Part shown: piece by piece, positions 1 through 8,456 of the stretch
Layout of the letters: each line of letters opens with the position of its first letter
Position numbering within the stretch: position 1 is the stretch's first letter
Assembly (NCBI RefSeq): GCF_900116715.1
Contig: NZ_FPBM01000006.1
Location: 1 to 64,000 of the forward strand
Direction: 5' to 3'
Length of the DNA: 64,000 nt
Source: Polaromonas sp. YR568
Lineage (GTDB): Bacteria; Pseudomonadota; Gammaproteobacteria; Burkholderiales; Burkholderiaceae_C
The notes under the pieces: generated by a model
Database searches by the model: none
Told to the model about the DNA's origin: nothing
Seen by the model: the letters and a program-made list of their open reading frames with translations, nothing else
Made by a program: the position numbers and the translations under genes

Positions 1-100
1 AGCGCAGGGGACGCAGACAGTAGGGTCGCCTTTTCTTTGCTTACTTTCTTTTGGCGAAGCAAAAGAAAGTGAGTTGCATGCCGGGCAACCCCCGGCCAGC
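1..100 (-). repeat. Partial copy A of a ~300 bp dispersed intergenic repeat
   Basis: This stretch matches, in reverse orientation, the start of the repeats at 11354-11640, 21724-22021 and 21992-22324. It carries the same hairpin of facing ACTTTCTTTTG and CAAAAGAAAGT arms and the terminal CCCGGCCAGC. The window edge cuts it off. No gene is visible between it and 252. Confidence 0.75.
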
Positions 101-251
101 TGCTCCCAGCAAAAAGCGCAAAGGCCGAACAAGACCGGCCTAAACAAGCCCGATGTTGCGGCCCACAAAAGAAGTGGGCCGCAAGCGGCCCACCTTTGCT
201 TCTGCTTCATCCGGTGAATTCATCAAACCCCGGCGGAGCGAGTGGCAACTG

Positions 252-722
252 TTATTGCGGTGCGGGGATCACCACAATGTCTGACGAGGTCTGCGGCTGC
301 ACGCGCACCGTGGTGGCGCCTGGCGGCACAACAACTGTTTCTACCTGGCGGATCGCGCCGCCACCGGCAACGCTGCCTTCGGTCTTGCCATAACCCACGA
401 TGCGGGCCTGGCAGGCAACCTGTTCTTCGCCCTTGAAGACATCGCAACGCTTCAAGGCGTTGGCGGCGAATTCGCCATTGGCGTTGTCTACCTGGCCGGC
501 GCGTTTGGCGGCGTTGGCGTTTTTGACTTCGGTCATGCAGGTATCGCGGTCTTGCTGGGTGCGGCCTGTCAGGCAGGCATTCATTTCGCTTTTGGCATTG
601 CCGGTGGCGTCAATGCCGGTGGTGCCGGCGGCGATCTGGGCCGTGGCGGCTACAGACAGCAAGGCGGCAATACCGAAAAACGCTGCGCTTTTGGCAAGGC
701 GGAAATTGTGGGCTGAAATCAT
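252..722 (-). CDS. Small secreted protein of unknown function
   Basis: About 156 residues. The first ~30 residues form a signal peptide: a Lys/Arg start, then the hydrophobic run FFGIAALLSVAATAQ, with likely cleavage near ATA-Q. The mature part has four Cys (the NAC, DTC, RCD and ACQ contexts) that could form two disulfides, and it ends in a Val/Pro-rich tail. The ATG at 722 is preferred over the upstream TTG because AAGGAG lies 7 bases before it. I recognise no enzyme motif. It is monocistronic and follows ureD at a distance of about 210 bp on the same strand. Proteins of this kind are common in Comamonadaceae, but I cannot assign a role. Confidence 0.7.
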   Translation of the reverse strand: MISAHNFRLAKSAAFFGIAALLSVAATAQIAAGTTGIDATGNAKSEMNACLTGRTQQDRDTCMTEVKNANAAKRAGQVDNANGEFAANALKRCDVFKGEEQVACQARIVGYGKTEGSVAGGGAIRQVETVVVPPGATTVRVQPQTSSDIVVIPAPQ

Positions 723-932
723 GGTCAAACTCCTTGATCGAACTCGACGTATGTCGATGAATGGAGTCTGGCCCGGGGCTTAAGACCGACATGAAAGGAA
801 ATACTCCGGACGGGCCGTGCCCAATGCCCATTAGCCTGTAGGACAGGTCTTTCACGGGTATGGTCCCGCCTCAGGCTACGCTGGGGATAGAAGGCGTACT
901 GGATGAATATCCATTGCGTTCAGATCAGACAT

Positions 933-1763
933 TCATGTCGACCAGAGCCGCGGCGTGGAGGGCGCGAGCTGCCACAGCTCTTTGCGCCAGGCCTGCCAGA
1001 CCTGCCGCAGCAATGCCATGGCCGGCTCGACCACAGGCGACAGCACCCGCACGACGACGACCTGTGCATCCGGGCTGGTCGCGCCGGCCGTGGGGCTCAG
1101 GCTGTGGGCGCCCATCACTTCGCGTGCGCAGTCCAGCGCCAGTTGCCTGCGGTTGCGCTCGAGCTTGCTGCCCGTCACAAAAAACAGCGACGCGATGCAG
1201 CGGTGGCCCGCCATGCCCAGCGGGCTGTCCATCAGCAGGGTGTCGCCGGCGGCCAGCTGGGCGCGCTCCAGCCATACGCCGGGCATTTCTATGTGCTGGC
1301 GGAAACTGCCGCCCTTAAAAGGCTGGCCGGCGGCCGGCAAACCCAGCGCGGTGATGTCCCAGCCAATCAGCTCCGCGCCCGGCGCCAGCGTCATGGTGAG
1401 TCGGTTTTCGGCCAGGCAGCCGCTGTAGCAAATCGCTTCAAGCGGCAACCATTCCATGCGCGCGCCGGCTTCTAATGTGAGGCGGGTGTTTTGCAGGGCT
1501 GGCTCGCCGGTCGAGCGGTAAAAGCGAGTGGCGCCCGGCGTTGTGATCAGGCCGTGCGAGCCGGCGGCAGCGCTAAAGGCCAGCTCCAGCGTGTCGCCAC
1601 CGACCAGCCCGCCGGGCGGGTGCACGATGACGTTGTGGCAGATGGCGTCGCCTTCAGGGTAGAGGCTTTGCAGGATGCGCAGCGGCCCGCTATGGCGAAA
1701 GTGGGCAAGGGTCTTGCCGGCCTGGAGGGTGTAGTCGAGTGCGAGGGTCGCGGTCCAGGTCAT
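933..1763 (-). CDS. ureD: Urease accessory protein UreD
   Basis: UreD (UreH) works with UreF and UreG as a chaperone scaffold that delivers nickel to the urease active site. The 276 residues have the usual family length. Typical landmarks are HHPPGG-like VHPPGGLVGGD near residue 50, TTPGATRFYRS near residue 75, and the C-terminal WRKELWQLAPSTPRLWST. The gene is normally first in ureDABCEFG, but no ureA follows here; the next gene on this strand is an unrelated secreted protein. The rest of the urease genes, and any urea transporter, must lie elsewhere or have been separated. The open frame looks intact, with no frameshift. Confidence 0.92.
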   Translation of the reverse strand: MTWTATLALDYTLQAGKTLAHFRHSGPLRILQSLYPEGDAICHNVIVHPPGGLVGGDTLELAFSAAAGSHGLITTPGATRFYRSTGEPALQNTRLTLEAGARMEWLPLEAICYSGCLAENRLTMTLAPGAELIGWDITALGLPAAGQPFKGGSFRQHIEMPGVWLERAQLAAGDTLLMDSPLGMAGHRCIASLFFVTGSKLERNRRQLALDCAREVMGAHSLSPTAGATSPDAQVVVVRVLSPVVEPAMALLRQVWQAWRKELWQLAPSTPRLWST

Positions 1764-1872
1764 TCGGCGAGTTTAACGTGAGGTGCTAATGGGTGGTGTA
1801 GTCGTCGGAACATTGTCGCGCTGCATAGTGCTGTAGGGGCTGCGATTTTGTAAGTGTCCAAGCCCCTCCAAT

Positions 1873-2376
1873 ATGATCGCGGATCTTCAACGTTACCTTC
1901 TGATCATGGAACCGCTTCGCTCTATTACCGAACGCCTGGCCGCTAAAGCGGTGAGCAGGCTATCGCGCATGCCAACGGAATTTGGGCGGAGTAACTACGG
2001 CGTGCTGTACTTCAAGTGGCAATCACCGTGCCCCGAGATTGATGCGTTGTGGGTATCCGTTCAACCGACTGAGGTGACGTTGAGTTGCAGAATTTCGCAC
2101 ACTCATTTTTCGGCGACTCGCTACCACCATGAATCGCTCACTCGTCTGAAACTCAAGCGTCGTATCGTTCACGACGGTTTCAGAGAAGTCTCAAGATTTT
2201 TGGACGGAGAAGTCGCCGCGACGATCTCATATGATGCTCAAGGAAAAGTGCATAGCTACGGTTGGTGTGACAAAAGTCAGCTGCATTCATCGATGGAATA
2301 TCTCCGTAAGGTATTTGGAGCGGATATGTCAGAGCGTGCCTGGAACTGGGACGGGGAGGTAAATGTCTCTAGCTAG
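1873..2376 (+). CDS. Hypothetical protein
   Basis: 167 residues if it starts at 1873, or 156 from the ATG at 1906 (MEPLRSITERL). No Shine-Dalgarno sequence supports either start. The protein is soluble, with a basic N-terminal helix, several Trp/Tyr residues and no signal peptide or membrane segment. I do not recognise the family. Base composition is lower in GC than the neighbours, as it is for the two genes that follow. This may be a small block of acquired genes between ureD and the cyanophycin locus. Confidence 0.5.
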   Translation: MIADLQRYLLIMEPLRSITERLAAKAVSRLSRMPTEFGRSNYGVLYFKWQSPCPEIDALWVSVQPTEVTLSCRISHTHFSATRYHHESLTRLKLKRRIVHDGFREVSRFLDGEVAATISYDAQGKVHSYGWCDKSQLHSSMEYLRKVFGADMSERAWNWDGEVNVSS

Positions 2377-2441
2377 GCCTTTCCCGCGAACCAGGCTTGC
2401 GCGGCCATTCTGCGCAAACCCCGGGTGGCACAATCTTGAAG

Positions 2442-2789
2442 ATGAAGGAAACGATCACACTATTTCGTCCAACCGGCCCGGAAGAGCTTGAGCTTGTGAA
2501 GCGGAGTGGCTACAAGAAGTGGCCGCCGCGATTGCCGGAGCAGCCGATCTTCTACCCTGTGACAAACGAACAGTACGCGGTCGAGATCGCCAGAGACTGG
2601 AATGTTCCCGCCAGCGGCTACGGCTGTGTGACCCGGTTCGAGGTGCGGAGCGAGTTCATGGCGCGCTACAAGATCGAGAAAGTGGGCGGGGCGCACCATA
2701 CGGAGTGGTGGGTTCCTGCGGAGGAGCTTGAAGCGCTCAATGAGAACATTGTGGGTCTCATTGAGGTTGTACGAGAGTTTAAGGCATGA
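2442..2789 (+). CDS. Small protein of the type annotated 'ADP-ribosylation/crystallin J1'
   Basis: About 115 residues, starting MKETITLFRPTGPEELELV. The pattern RPTGPEELELV..SGYKKWPPRLPEQPIFYPV and the later WVPAEELEALNENIVG match small bacterial proteins that databases label ADP-ribosylation/crystallin J1. From memory that label is not backed by biochemistry, and I see no ADP-ribosylglycohydrolase metal motif. The protein is soluble and acidic. The ATG at 2442 fits the family start; an upstream in-frame ATG at 2397 would add 15 unconserved residues. It is followed after 60 bp by another small gene on the same strand. Confidence 0.65.
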   Translation: MKETITLFRPTGPEELELVKRSGYKKWPPRLPEQPIFYPVTNEQYAVEIARDWNVPASGYGCVTRFEVRSEFMARYKIEKVGGAHHTEWWVPAEELEALNENIVGLIEVVREFKA

Positions 2790-2849
2790 GCGTGGCGGGC
2801 AAGCCTGGGTTCCCGGCTCAGTCACCGATGAGCTTCTCGTTGGGTTGAT

Positions 2850-3257
2850 ATGGAAACGTATTCGATTTTTCTCATTGGCGGCACGGACGATGAGCGCGCA
2901 ACATTGGTTGAAGACGAGATTGGTGACAACTGCAACTTGAAGCTTGTTTGGCGAAATCGGGAGTCCACGGCCAGTGCCGAGGACTTCTTTGAAGCGCTTT
3001 GTGCGATCCGGCTTCAGCTTGAGGCGGAGGGCCTTTTGCTTTTTTGTTACGGCGCGAGCTTGAATGTCTATCCGTCAGGCATGGCCAGAAGCATGGCAGG
3101 CGGGAAGGTGGCTTACAAGATGCAAGCCGGAAAGCACGTCACAACCGCGGATCTGGTGGACATCTTTTCAGAAGGGCCGGATGTCATCCCCGCAACTGTC
3201 AAGCAGCAGCGGGAATACTTCGAGGAATGGGTGTCGAGTGACCGTGTAAAACCTTAA
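2850..3257 (+). CDS. Hypothetical protein
   Basis: 135 residues, soluble and acidic. The start METYSIFLIGGTDDERATLVEDEI and the middle LLLFCYGASLNVYPSGMARSMAGG suggest a compact alpha/beta protein. I do not recognise the family. Size and charge resemble immunity-type proteins, but there is no toxin gene beside it, so that remains a guess. It ends about 60 bp before the convergent cphA stop codon. Confidence 0.5.
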   Translation: METYSIFLIGGTDDERATLVEDEIGDNCNLKLVWRNRESTASAEDFFEALCAIRLQLEAEGLLLFCYGASLNVYPSGMARSMAGGKVAYKMQAGKHVTTADLVDIFSEGPDVIPATVKQQREYFEEWVSSDRVKP

Positions 3258-3320
3258 GGCGCGCTGAATTTGGTTTTCAACCGTAAGCTGGCGCAGGCTG
3301 AACTTGGTCCCGTCACCTGC

Positions 3321-5915
3321 TCAGTGCACAACCTTCTCTTTGGCGTCCTTCACCCGCGCCGCCAAATGATCCAGCGCCTCCTGCACCTGATCAACCAGGA
3401 TCAGGCAAAGATCACCAGGCGACAGGCGTGAGAGCGCGGTGTCGATGGCCAGGAATTCGCCGCGTATCTCGTCGATCTGTTTTGTGCGGCGGGCTTTGTC
3501 GAGGCCTTCGCGCAGCAGCGCCATCACTTCACCATCAGCACGGCCACGCTGGGCGGCGTCCTGGTAGAGGATGACGTCGTCGAATGCGCCGCCCAGGATG
3601 ATTGTCTGGTCGCGGATGTCGCTGTCGCGGCGGTCGCCGGCGCCGCTGATGACCACGCTGCGGCGCTGGCCGGGCGTGGCGGGCATGGCGTCCACGGCGG
3701 ACACCAAGGCGCGCATGGCGTCGGGGTTGTGGCCGTAGTCGGCGATCACGGTGGCGCCCTTGTAGTCCATGACGTTGAAGCGGCCGGGCGCGTTGTGCGC
3801 GTCGTTCACAAAGCTGGAGAGGCCGCGCTTGATGGTGTCCCAGTTGAGGCCTGCGCCCCAGGCGGCGGCCACGGCGGCCATGACGTTTTCAACCTGGAAG
3901 CTGATGGTGCCGCCGCGCGTGACAGGCACACCTTGCAGCGGAATGCGCTCGACCCACGCACCTTCGGCGGCGACCAGCATGGCGCCGTCGACATACACCG
4001 TGCGCTTGCCTTGCGCGCGGTGCGTGGCCATGAGCGGGTGGTGCCGGTCGGCAGCGAAATAGATCACCTTGCCGGGGCAGGTGGCGGCCATGTCGGCCAC
4101 GATGGGGTCGGCGGCATTGAGCACCGCGTAGCCGGTGGTCGAGACGTTCTGCACGATCACGCGCTTGAGCACGGCGAGGTCTTCCACCGTGGTGATGTAG
4201 TTCAGGCCCAGGTGATCGCCGCTGCCGATGTTGGTGACGACGGCGACTTCGCAGCGGTCAAAGCCCAGGCCTTCGCGTAGCACGCCGCCGCGGGCGATCT
4301 CGAACACGGCCGCGTCGACGTCGGGGTGCATCAGCACATTGCGCGCGCTCTTGGGGCCGCTGCAGTCGCCGCTGTCGGTTTGCCGGCCGTTGATGTAGAC
4401 GCCGTCGGTGTTGGTCATGCCGGTGCGCAGGCCGTCGGCGGCCATCAGGTGGGCGATCAGGCGGGTGGTGGTGGTTTTGCCGTTGGTGCCGGTCACGGCG
4501 ATCACCGGCACGCGGCCGTTGTCGCCGGGGGCGAAGAGCTCGTCGATCGTCGCCACGCCCACGGCACGGCCTTTGCCATACGAAGGTGACAGGTGCATGC
4601 GAAGGCCGGGCGCGGCGTTGACTTCAACGACGCCGCCGCTTTGCGACTCGAGCGGGCGCAGCATGCTCTCGCACACCACGTCGACGCCGCAGATATGCAG
4701 GCCGACCATTTGCGCGGCCGCCACGGCGCGCGCGGCCACGGCAGGGTGCACGTCGTCGGTCACGTCGGTGGCGGTGCCGCCGGTGCTGAGGTTGGCGTTG
4801 TTGCGCAGGATGACGCGGCGGCCCTTGGCGGGAATGGAGTCGGGCGTGAGCTCCTGCACTTCCAGCCGCGCCACGGCGATGTCGTCAAAGCGGATCTTGG
4901 TGAGCGAGGTGGCATGGCCTTCGCCGCGTTTGGGGTCCTGGTTGACGATGTCGACCAGCTCACGCACGGTGTGCAGGCCGTCGCCCACCACCTGCGGCGG
5001 CTCGCGCCGCGAGGCGGCCACCAGCTTGTTGCCCACCACCAGCAGGCGGAAGTCGCTGCCGGGCAGGAATTTTTCGACCATGACGTCGCCGTATTCGGCG
5101 GCGGCTTTGTAGGCGACGTTCAGGTGCTCGCGCGTCATGATGTTGACGGTGACGCCCTTGCCCTGGTTACCGTCCAGTGGTTTCACGACCGCTGGCAAAC
5201 CCACTTCCAGAGCTGCGGCCCAGCCATCGTCCGGGTCTGTCACCGGGCGGCCCAGCGGCACAGGCACGCCGGCGGCGCGCAGCAGCTTTTTGGTGAGATC
5301 TTTGTCTTGTGCGATGGACTCGGCCACGGCACTGGTGGCGTCGAGCTCGGCGGCCTGGATGCGGCGTTGTTTGGAGCCCCAACCGAACTGCACCATGCTG
5401 CCCTTGGTCAGGCGGCGGTAGGGAATGCCGCGCGCCACAGCGGCGTCGACAATCGCGCCGGTGCTAGGGCCCAGGCGCTCGTCTTCATCAAGGTCGCGCA
5501 GCTGCGCAATCGCGGCGTCCAGATCAAAAGCGGTGTCGCGCAGCGCGGCGTGGATCAGGGCCTGGGCCAGCTCGAAGGCCAGCCGGCCTACGGTTTCTTC
5601 GCTGTACTCGACCACTACCTGGTAGGTGCCTGCCTCGACGGTAGAGGCGGTGTGGCTGAAGGTGATGGGGCAACCGGCAGCAGTTTGCAGCGCCAGCGCG
5701 GCGGCTTCAAGCACATGGGCGAGTGAGACGGGGCCTGCGTGGCCGGTTTGCCGGAAGGCGCCCATCTCGGGGAACAGCGAGCGCACGCGCGGCTCGAAAC
5801 CGGGCAGGCCGGCGATGTTGCATTCGACCGGGGTGCAGGCCACGATGGCTTCAAGGGCCGTGTGGCGGCTCCAGAGATTGGGACCGCGCAGAGCACGGAT
5901 ACGGGACACTTCCAT
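3321..5915 (-). CDS. cphA: Cyanophycin synthetase (CphA1-type)
   Basis: Makes cyanophycin, a poly-aspartate chain carrying arginine on each side chain, as a cytoplasmic nitrogen store. 864 residues, full length. In order: the N-terminal domain (LRGPNLWSRHTALEAIV), an ATP-grasp domain that extends the Asp backbone (VVKPLDGNQGKGVTVN near residue 240), and a Mur-ligase-like domain that adds Arg, with an intact P-loop GTNGKTTTT near residue 476 and YGHNPDAMRAL and GAGDRRDSD downstream. Both active sites look complete. The gene is translationally coupled to the upstream synthetase-like gene: the upstream TAA and this ATG share one base (TAATG at 5915). Confidence 0.95.
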   Translation of the reverse strand: MEVSRIRALRGPNLWSRHTALEAIVACTPVECNIAGLPGFEPRVRSLFPEMGAFRQTGHAGPVSLAHVLEAAALALQTAAGCPITFSHTASTVEAGTYQVVVEYSEETVGRLAFELAQALIHAALRDTAFDLDAAIAQLRDLDEDERLGPSTGAIVDAAVARGIPYRRLTKGSMVQFGWGSKQRRIQAAELDATSAVAESIAQDKDLTKKLLRAAGVPVPLGRPVTDPDDGWAAALEVGLPAVVKPLDGNQGKGVTVNIMTREHLNVAYKAAAEYGDVMVEKFLPGSDFRLLVVGNKLVAASRREPPQVVGDGLHTVRELVDIVNQDPKRGEGHATSLTKIRFDDIAVARLEVQELTPDSIPAKGRRVILRNNANLSTGGTATDVTDDVHPAVAARAVAAAQMVGLHICGVDVVCESMLRPLESQSGGVVEVNAAPGLRMHLSPSYGKGRAVGVATIDELFAPGDNGRVPVIAVTGTNGKTTTTRLIAHLMAADGLRTGMTNTDGVYINGRQTDSGDCSGPKSARNVLMHPDVDAAVFEIARGGVLREGLGFDRCEVAVVTNIGSGDHLGLNYITTVEDLAVLKRVIVQNVSTTGYAVLNAADPIVADMAATCPGKVIYFAADRHHPLMATHRAQGKRTVYVDGAMLVAAEGAWVERIPLQGVPVTRGGTISFQVENVMAAVAAAWGAGLNWDTIKRGLSSFVNDAHNAPGRFNVMDYKGATVIADYGHNPDAMRALVSAVDAMPATPGQRRSVVISGAGDRRDSDIRDQTIILGGAFDDVILYQDAAQRGRADGEVMALLREGLDKARRTKQIDEIRGEFLAIDTALSRLSPGDLCLILVDQVQEALDHLAARVKDAKEKVVH

Positions 5916-8128
5916 TATTCGGCACTCCCGGCGTTCTTAGGGGTGGTTTCAAAGGCTTCCATGCCGGCGCCTATCAAGTTCAAAGGGATGCCCAGCGCCC
6001 AGGCGGCGCCCACGGCGGCCAGCAGCGCGCCTTCCGTCAGGCCGCGGCGTTCACGCCAGGCAGTGAGCTTGCCCAGGCCGGGCAAAAAGGCTTCGCTGGC
6101 GCCGGTGGCCAGCACCACCTGGTTTTGCCGGATGTAGAGCGCGCGGCCGCCCTTGGCGCAGTGCGCCGCGATGGCGGGGGTTTTGGGGTCTGTGCTGTAG
6201 AAGATGACTTCGCCGTCGCAGAGTTCTTCCATCTCCACAATGCGTGCGTCGCCGGCGTTGAGCACAGCCGCGCCGCTGGGCAGCACCACGTCGACCTGTG
6301 AGCGCATGACCTTGTACATCTGGTCGTCTTCGGTGATGTCGAATTCGGCCAGCTTGTCTGCGCCGTCCAGGTCGGTGACCACACCCACCTGGCATTTGTC
6401 GTAGGGCAGGCCGCTGCGCAGAATCGTGTCGGCGCTGTTTTCAAAAACGGCGGCCTGCACGGCGCGGTTGATGAGCAGGCGCTGGCCGGCTTCCCAGTTC
6501 GTGCAGTCGGCCGCGTCCACGCAGCGCTGGTCCAGAAAAAGGCCGGCCTGGCAGGCCAGGCCGGTGTGCCGGCCCGACAGGTGCAGCAGCCAGGCCACCA
6601 GCCGCGCCACGCGCTCGTTGCCGGTGGAGCCGGCGATTCCGACGATGGGGATGCGGCCATCCTGGGTGCGGCCGTCGTCGTTTGTTGCGGGAAAGAGGTG
6701 GTCGCAGATGGCGCGGCCCACGGGGCGTGGCGCGCCTTCGGCGGGCTTGAGGTGCATCAGCAGGCCCGGGCCGGCGTTGACTTCAACAATCGCGCCGCCT
6801 TGCTCGTGCAGCGGGCGCGAGATGTCTTGCGCTACCACGTCGACACCGGCGATATCGAGGCCCACCACGCGCGCGGCCAGCGACACGATGTGGTCGACCT
6901 CGGGGTGAACCTGGTCGGTGCAGTCAATGGCTACGTTGCCGTTGCGCTGGATCAGCACTTCGCGCCCGGCGGCCGGTACGGCGTCGGGGGTCAGGCCCTG
7001 GCGCTGCAGATCCAGCACCACGGCGCCGTCTTCGGCGGTTTCGATGCGGCCCAGCGGAAAGTCTTCGCCATTGCCGCGGCGTGGGTCGGTGTTGAGTTGG
7101 GCATCGACCAGCTGGGTGACGGTGGAGACACCATCGCCGGTGACGCAGGCGGTTTCGCCGCGTGCGGCGGCCACCACACGGCCGCCCACCACCAGCAGGC
7201 GGTGCTCGTGGCCGCGCACAAAGCGCTCGACCATGACCTCGCTGCCGTGCCGTGCCGCCATTTCAAACGCGGCATGCACTTCTTCGCGTGTTTTCAGGTC
7301 CAGCGAAACGCCGCGGCCGTGGTTGCCGTCAGAAGGCTTGACGACCACCGGCAGGCCGATATCTTCGGCCGCTTCCCAGGCTTCATCTGCCGTATTGGCG
7401 ATTTCGCCTTCGGGCACTGGCACGCCGCAGGTGGCCAGCAGGCTTTTGGTCAGGTCCTTGTCGTGGGCAATGCCTTCGGCAATCGCGCTGGTGAGGTCGG
7501 TTTCGGCCGTCCAGATGCGGCGCTGGCTGGCGCCGTAGCCCAGTTGCACCAGGTTGCCGTCGTTCAGGCGGATGTGGGGAATGCGGCGATCGGTCGCCGC
7601 GGCCACGATGGACGCCGTGCTGGGCCCGAGGTAGCAGTCGTCGATCTTGGCGCGGATTTTTTCAACCGAGGCCTGTACGTCGGCCTGACCGTAAGGCGTG
7701 CCGTTGATGGCGGCCATCAACAGCTGGTGGCCCTCGGCCAGCGCGGTGCGGGCGACCTGCTCGTCGCGCGCGCGGAACACCATGCGGTAGACGCCGCGCC
7801 TGGAGGTGCTGCGCGTCTGGCCGAAGCCGGTGGGCATGTCGGAGAGGTTGAGCAGCTCGATCACCACGTGCTCGAGCACGTGGCCCGACCAGGTGCCTTC
7901 CAGCAGGCGCTGGATGAAACCGCCGCGCTCGCCGACGCCGCAGTGGTGTTCGACCAGGGCGGGCAGCAGGGCGACCAGGCGGTCGTTGAAGCCGGGGAGC
8001 AGGTTGGAGGGAAAGTCTTCGAGCTTGCCGAGGTCCAGCCAGACCTCAAGCACGGCCCGGTACGTCCAGATGTTGGGTCCGCGCAGGTAGTTGATGCGCA
8101 GAAGCTTGATGTCGTCCTGTAGGCTCAT
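5915..8128 (-). CDS. Second cyanophycin synthetase-like protein (CphA2/CphA'-like)
   Basis: 737 residues from MSLQDDIKLLRINYLRG; in-frame ATGs at 8140 and 8176 would lengthen it without clear Shine-Dalgarno support. The N-terminal and ATP-grasp regions are conserved (VVKPSDGNHGRGVSLD, VEVNAGPGLLMHLKP). The Mur-ligase-like half is degenerate: the P-loop position reads GSTGNERVARL (near residue 500) instead of GTNGKTTTTRL, so the nucleotide-binding Lys is gone. The C-terminal ligase domain is also shortened by more than 100 residues relative to its partner. Cyanobacterial CphA2 enzymes have a similar loss and polymerise beta-aspartyl-arginine dipeptide. Paired genes occur in Cupriavidus and relatives (cphA, cphA'). 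First gene of the operon with cphA. Confidence 0.85.
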   Translation of the reverse strand: MSLQDDIKLLRINYLRGPNIWTYRAVLEVWLDLGKLEDFPSNLLPGFNDRLVALLPALVEHHCGVGERGGFIQRLLEGTWSGHVLEHVVIELLNLSDMPTGFGQTRSTSRRGVYRMVFRARDEQVARTALAEGHQLLMAAINGTPYGQADVQASVEKIRAKIDDCYLGPSTASIVAAATDRRIPHIRLNDGNLVQLGYGASQRRIWTAETDLTSAIAEGIAHDKDLTKSLLATCGVPVPEGEIANTADEAWEAAEDIGLPVVVKPSDGNHGRGVSLDLKTREEVHAAFEMAARHGSEVMVERFVRGHEHRLLVVGGRVVAAARGETACVTGDGVSTVTQLVDAQLNTDPRRGNGEDFPLGRIETAEDGAVVLDLQRQGLTPDAVPAAGREVLIQRNGNVAIDCTDQVHPEVDHIVSLAARVVGLDIAGVDVVAQDISRPLHEQGGAIVEVNAGPGLLMHLKPAEGAPRPVGRAICDHLFPATNDDGRTQDGRIPIVGIAGSTGNERVARLVAWLLHLSGRHTGLACQAGLFLDQRCVDAADCTNWEAGQRLLINRAVQAAVFENSADTILRSGLPYDKCQVGVVTDLDGADKLAEFDITEDDQMYKVMRSQVDVVLPSGAAVLNAGDARIVEMEELCDGEVIFYSTDPKTPAIAAHCAKGGRALYIRQNQVVLATGASEAFLPGLGKLTAWRERRGLTEGALLAAVGAAWALGIPLNLIGAGMEAFETTPKNAGSAE

Positions 8129-8456
8129 TGTTCGCAACATGGTCGGCTGGGCAGGCGGCCGCACCCGTCGGTGCAAGACCTGGCCGCCCGGCCGATGAAT
8201 TTCAGTGTGGGGCCTGTGAAGGCTCCGGTGGATCCCCGTTGTGTCTCGTTATGTATTTGTTCTTATTGCGAACGGGCCCGTCGCCCAAGGGGCCGATACC
8301 GCCGGTTTCGCCAATTTCAGGGGTCGAAAGGTCAAACTCTGTCGTTCCTGGCCGCATTCGGCGAAAATCCCCTGTTCGGGTTCCCCACGCGCGACGACCA
8401 AGACCTGCGAAAACCCAGCCGCGCCAGATGCGGGACGCCAAGAATTCACCAACACA
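8129..8456. promoter_or_regulatory. Divergent intergenic region of the cyanophycin locus
   Basis: About 330 bp separate the cphA2-like start from the ABC transporter start. They must hold both promoters. I see no convincing -35/-10 pair or operator by eye, and no conserved short gene. The open frame upstream of 8457 continues into this region but encodes unconserved sequence. Confidence 0.4.

Noticed and set aside
6566-8122. Long plus-strand open frame antisense to the cphA2-like gene
   Set aside because: It is the mirror of a high-GC coding region, rich in Gly/Ala/His/Val, with no conserved motif; the opposite strand is clearly a cyanophycin synthetase-type protein.
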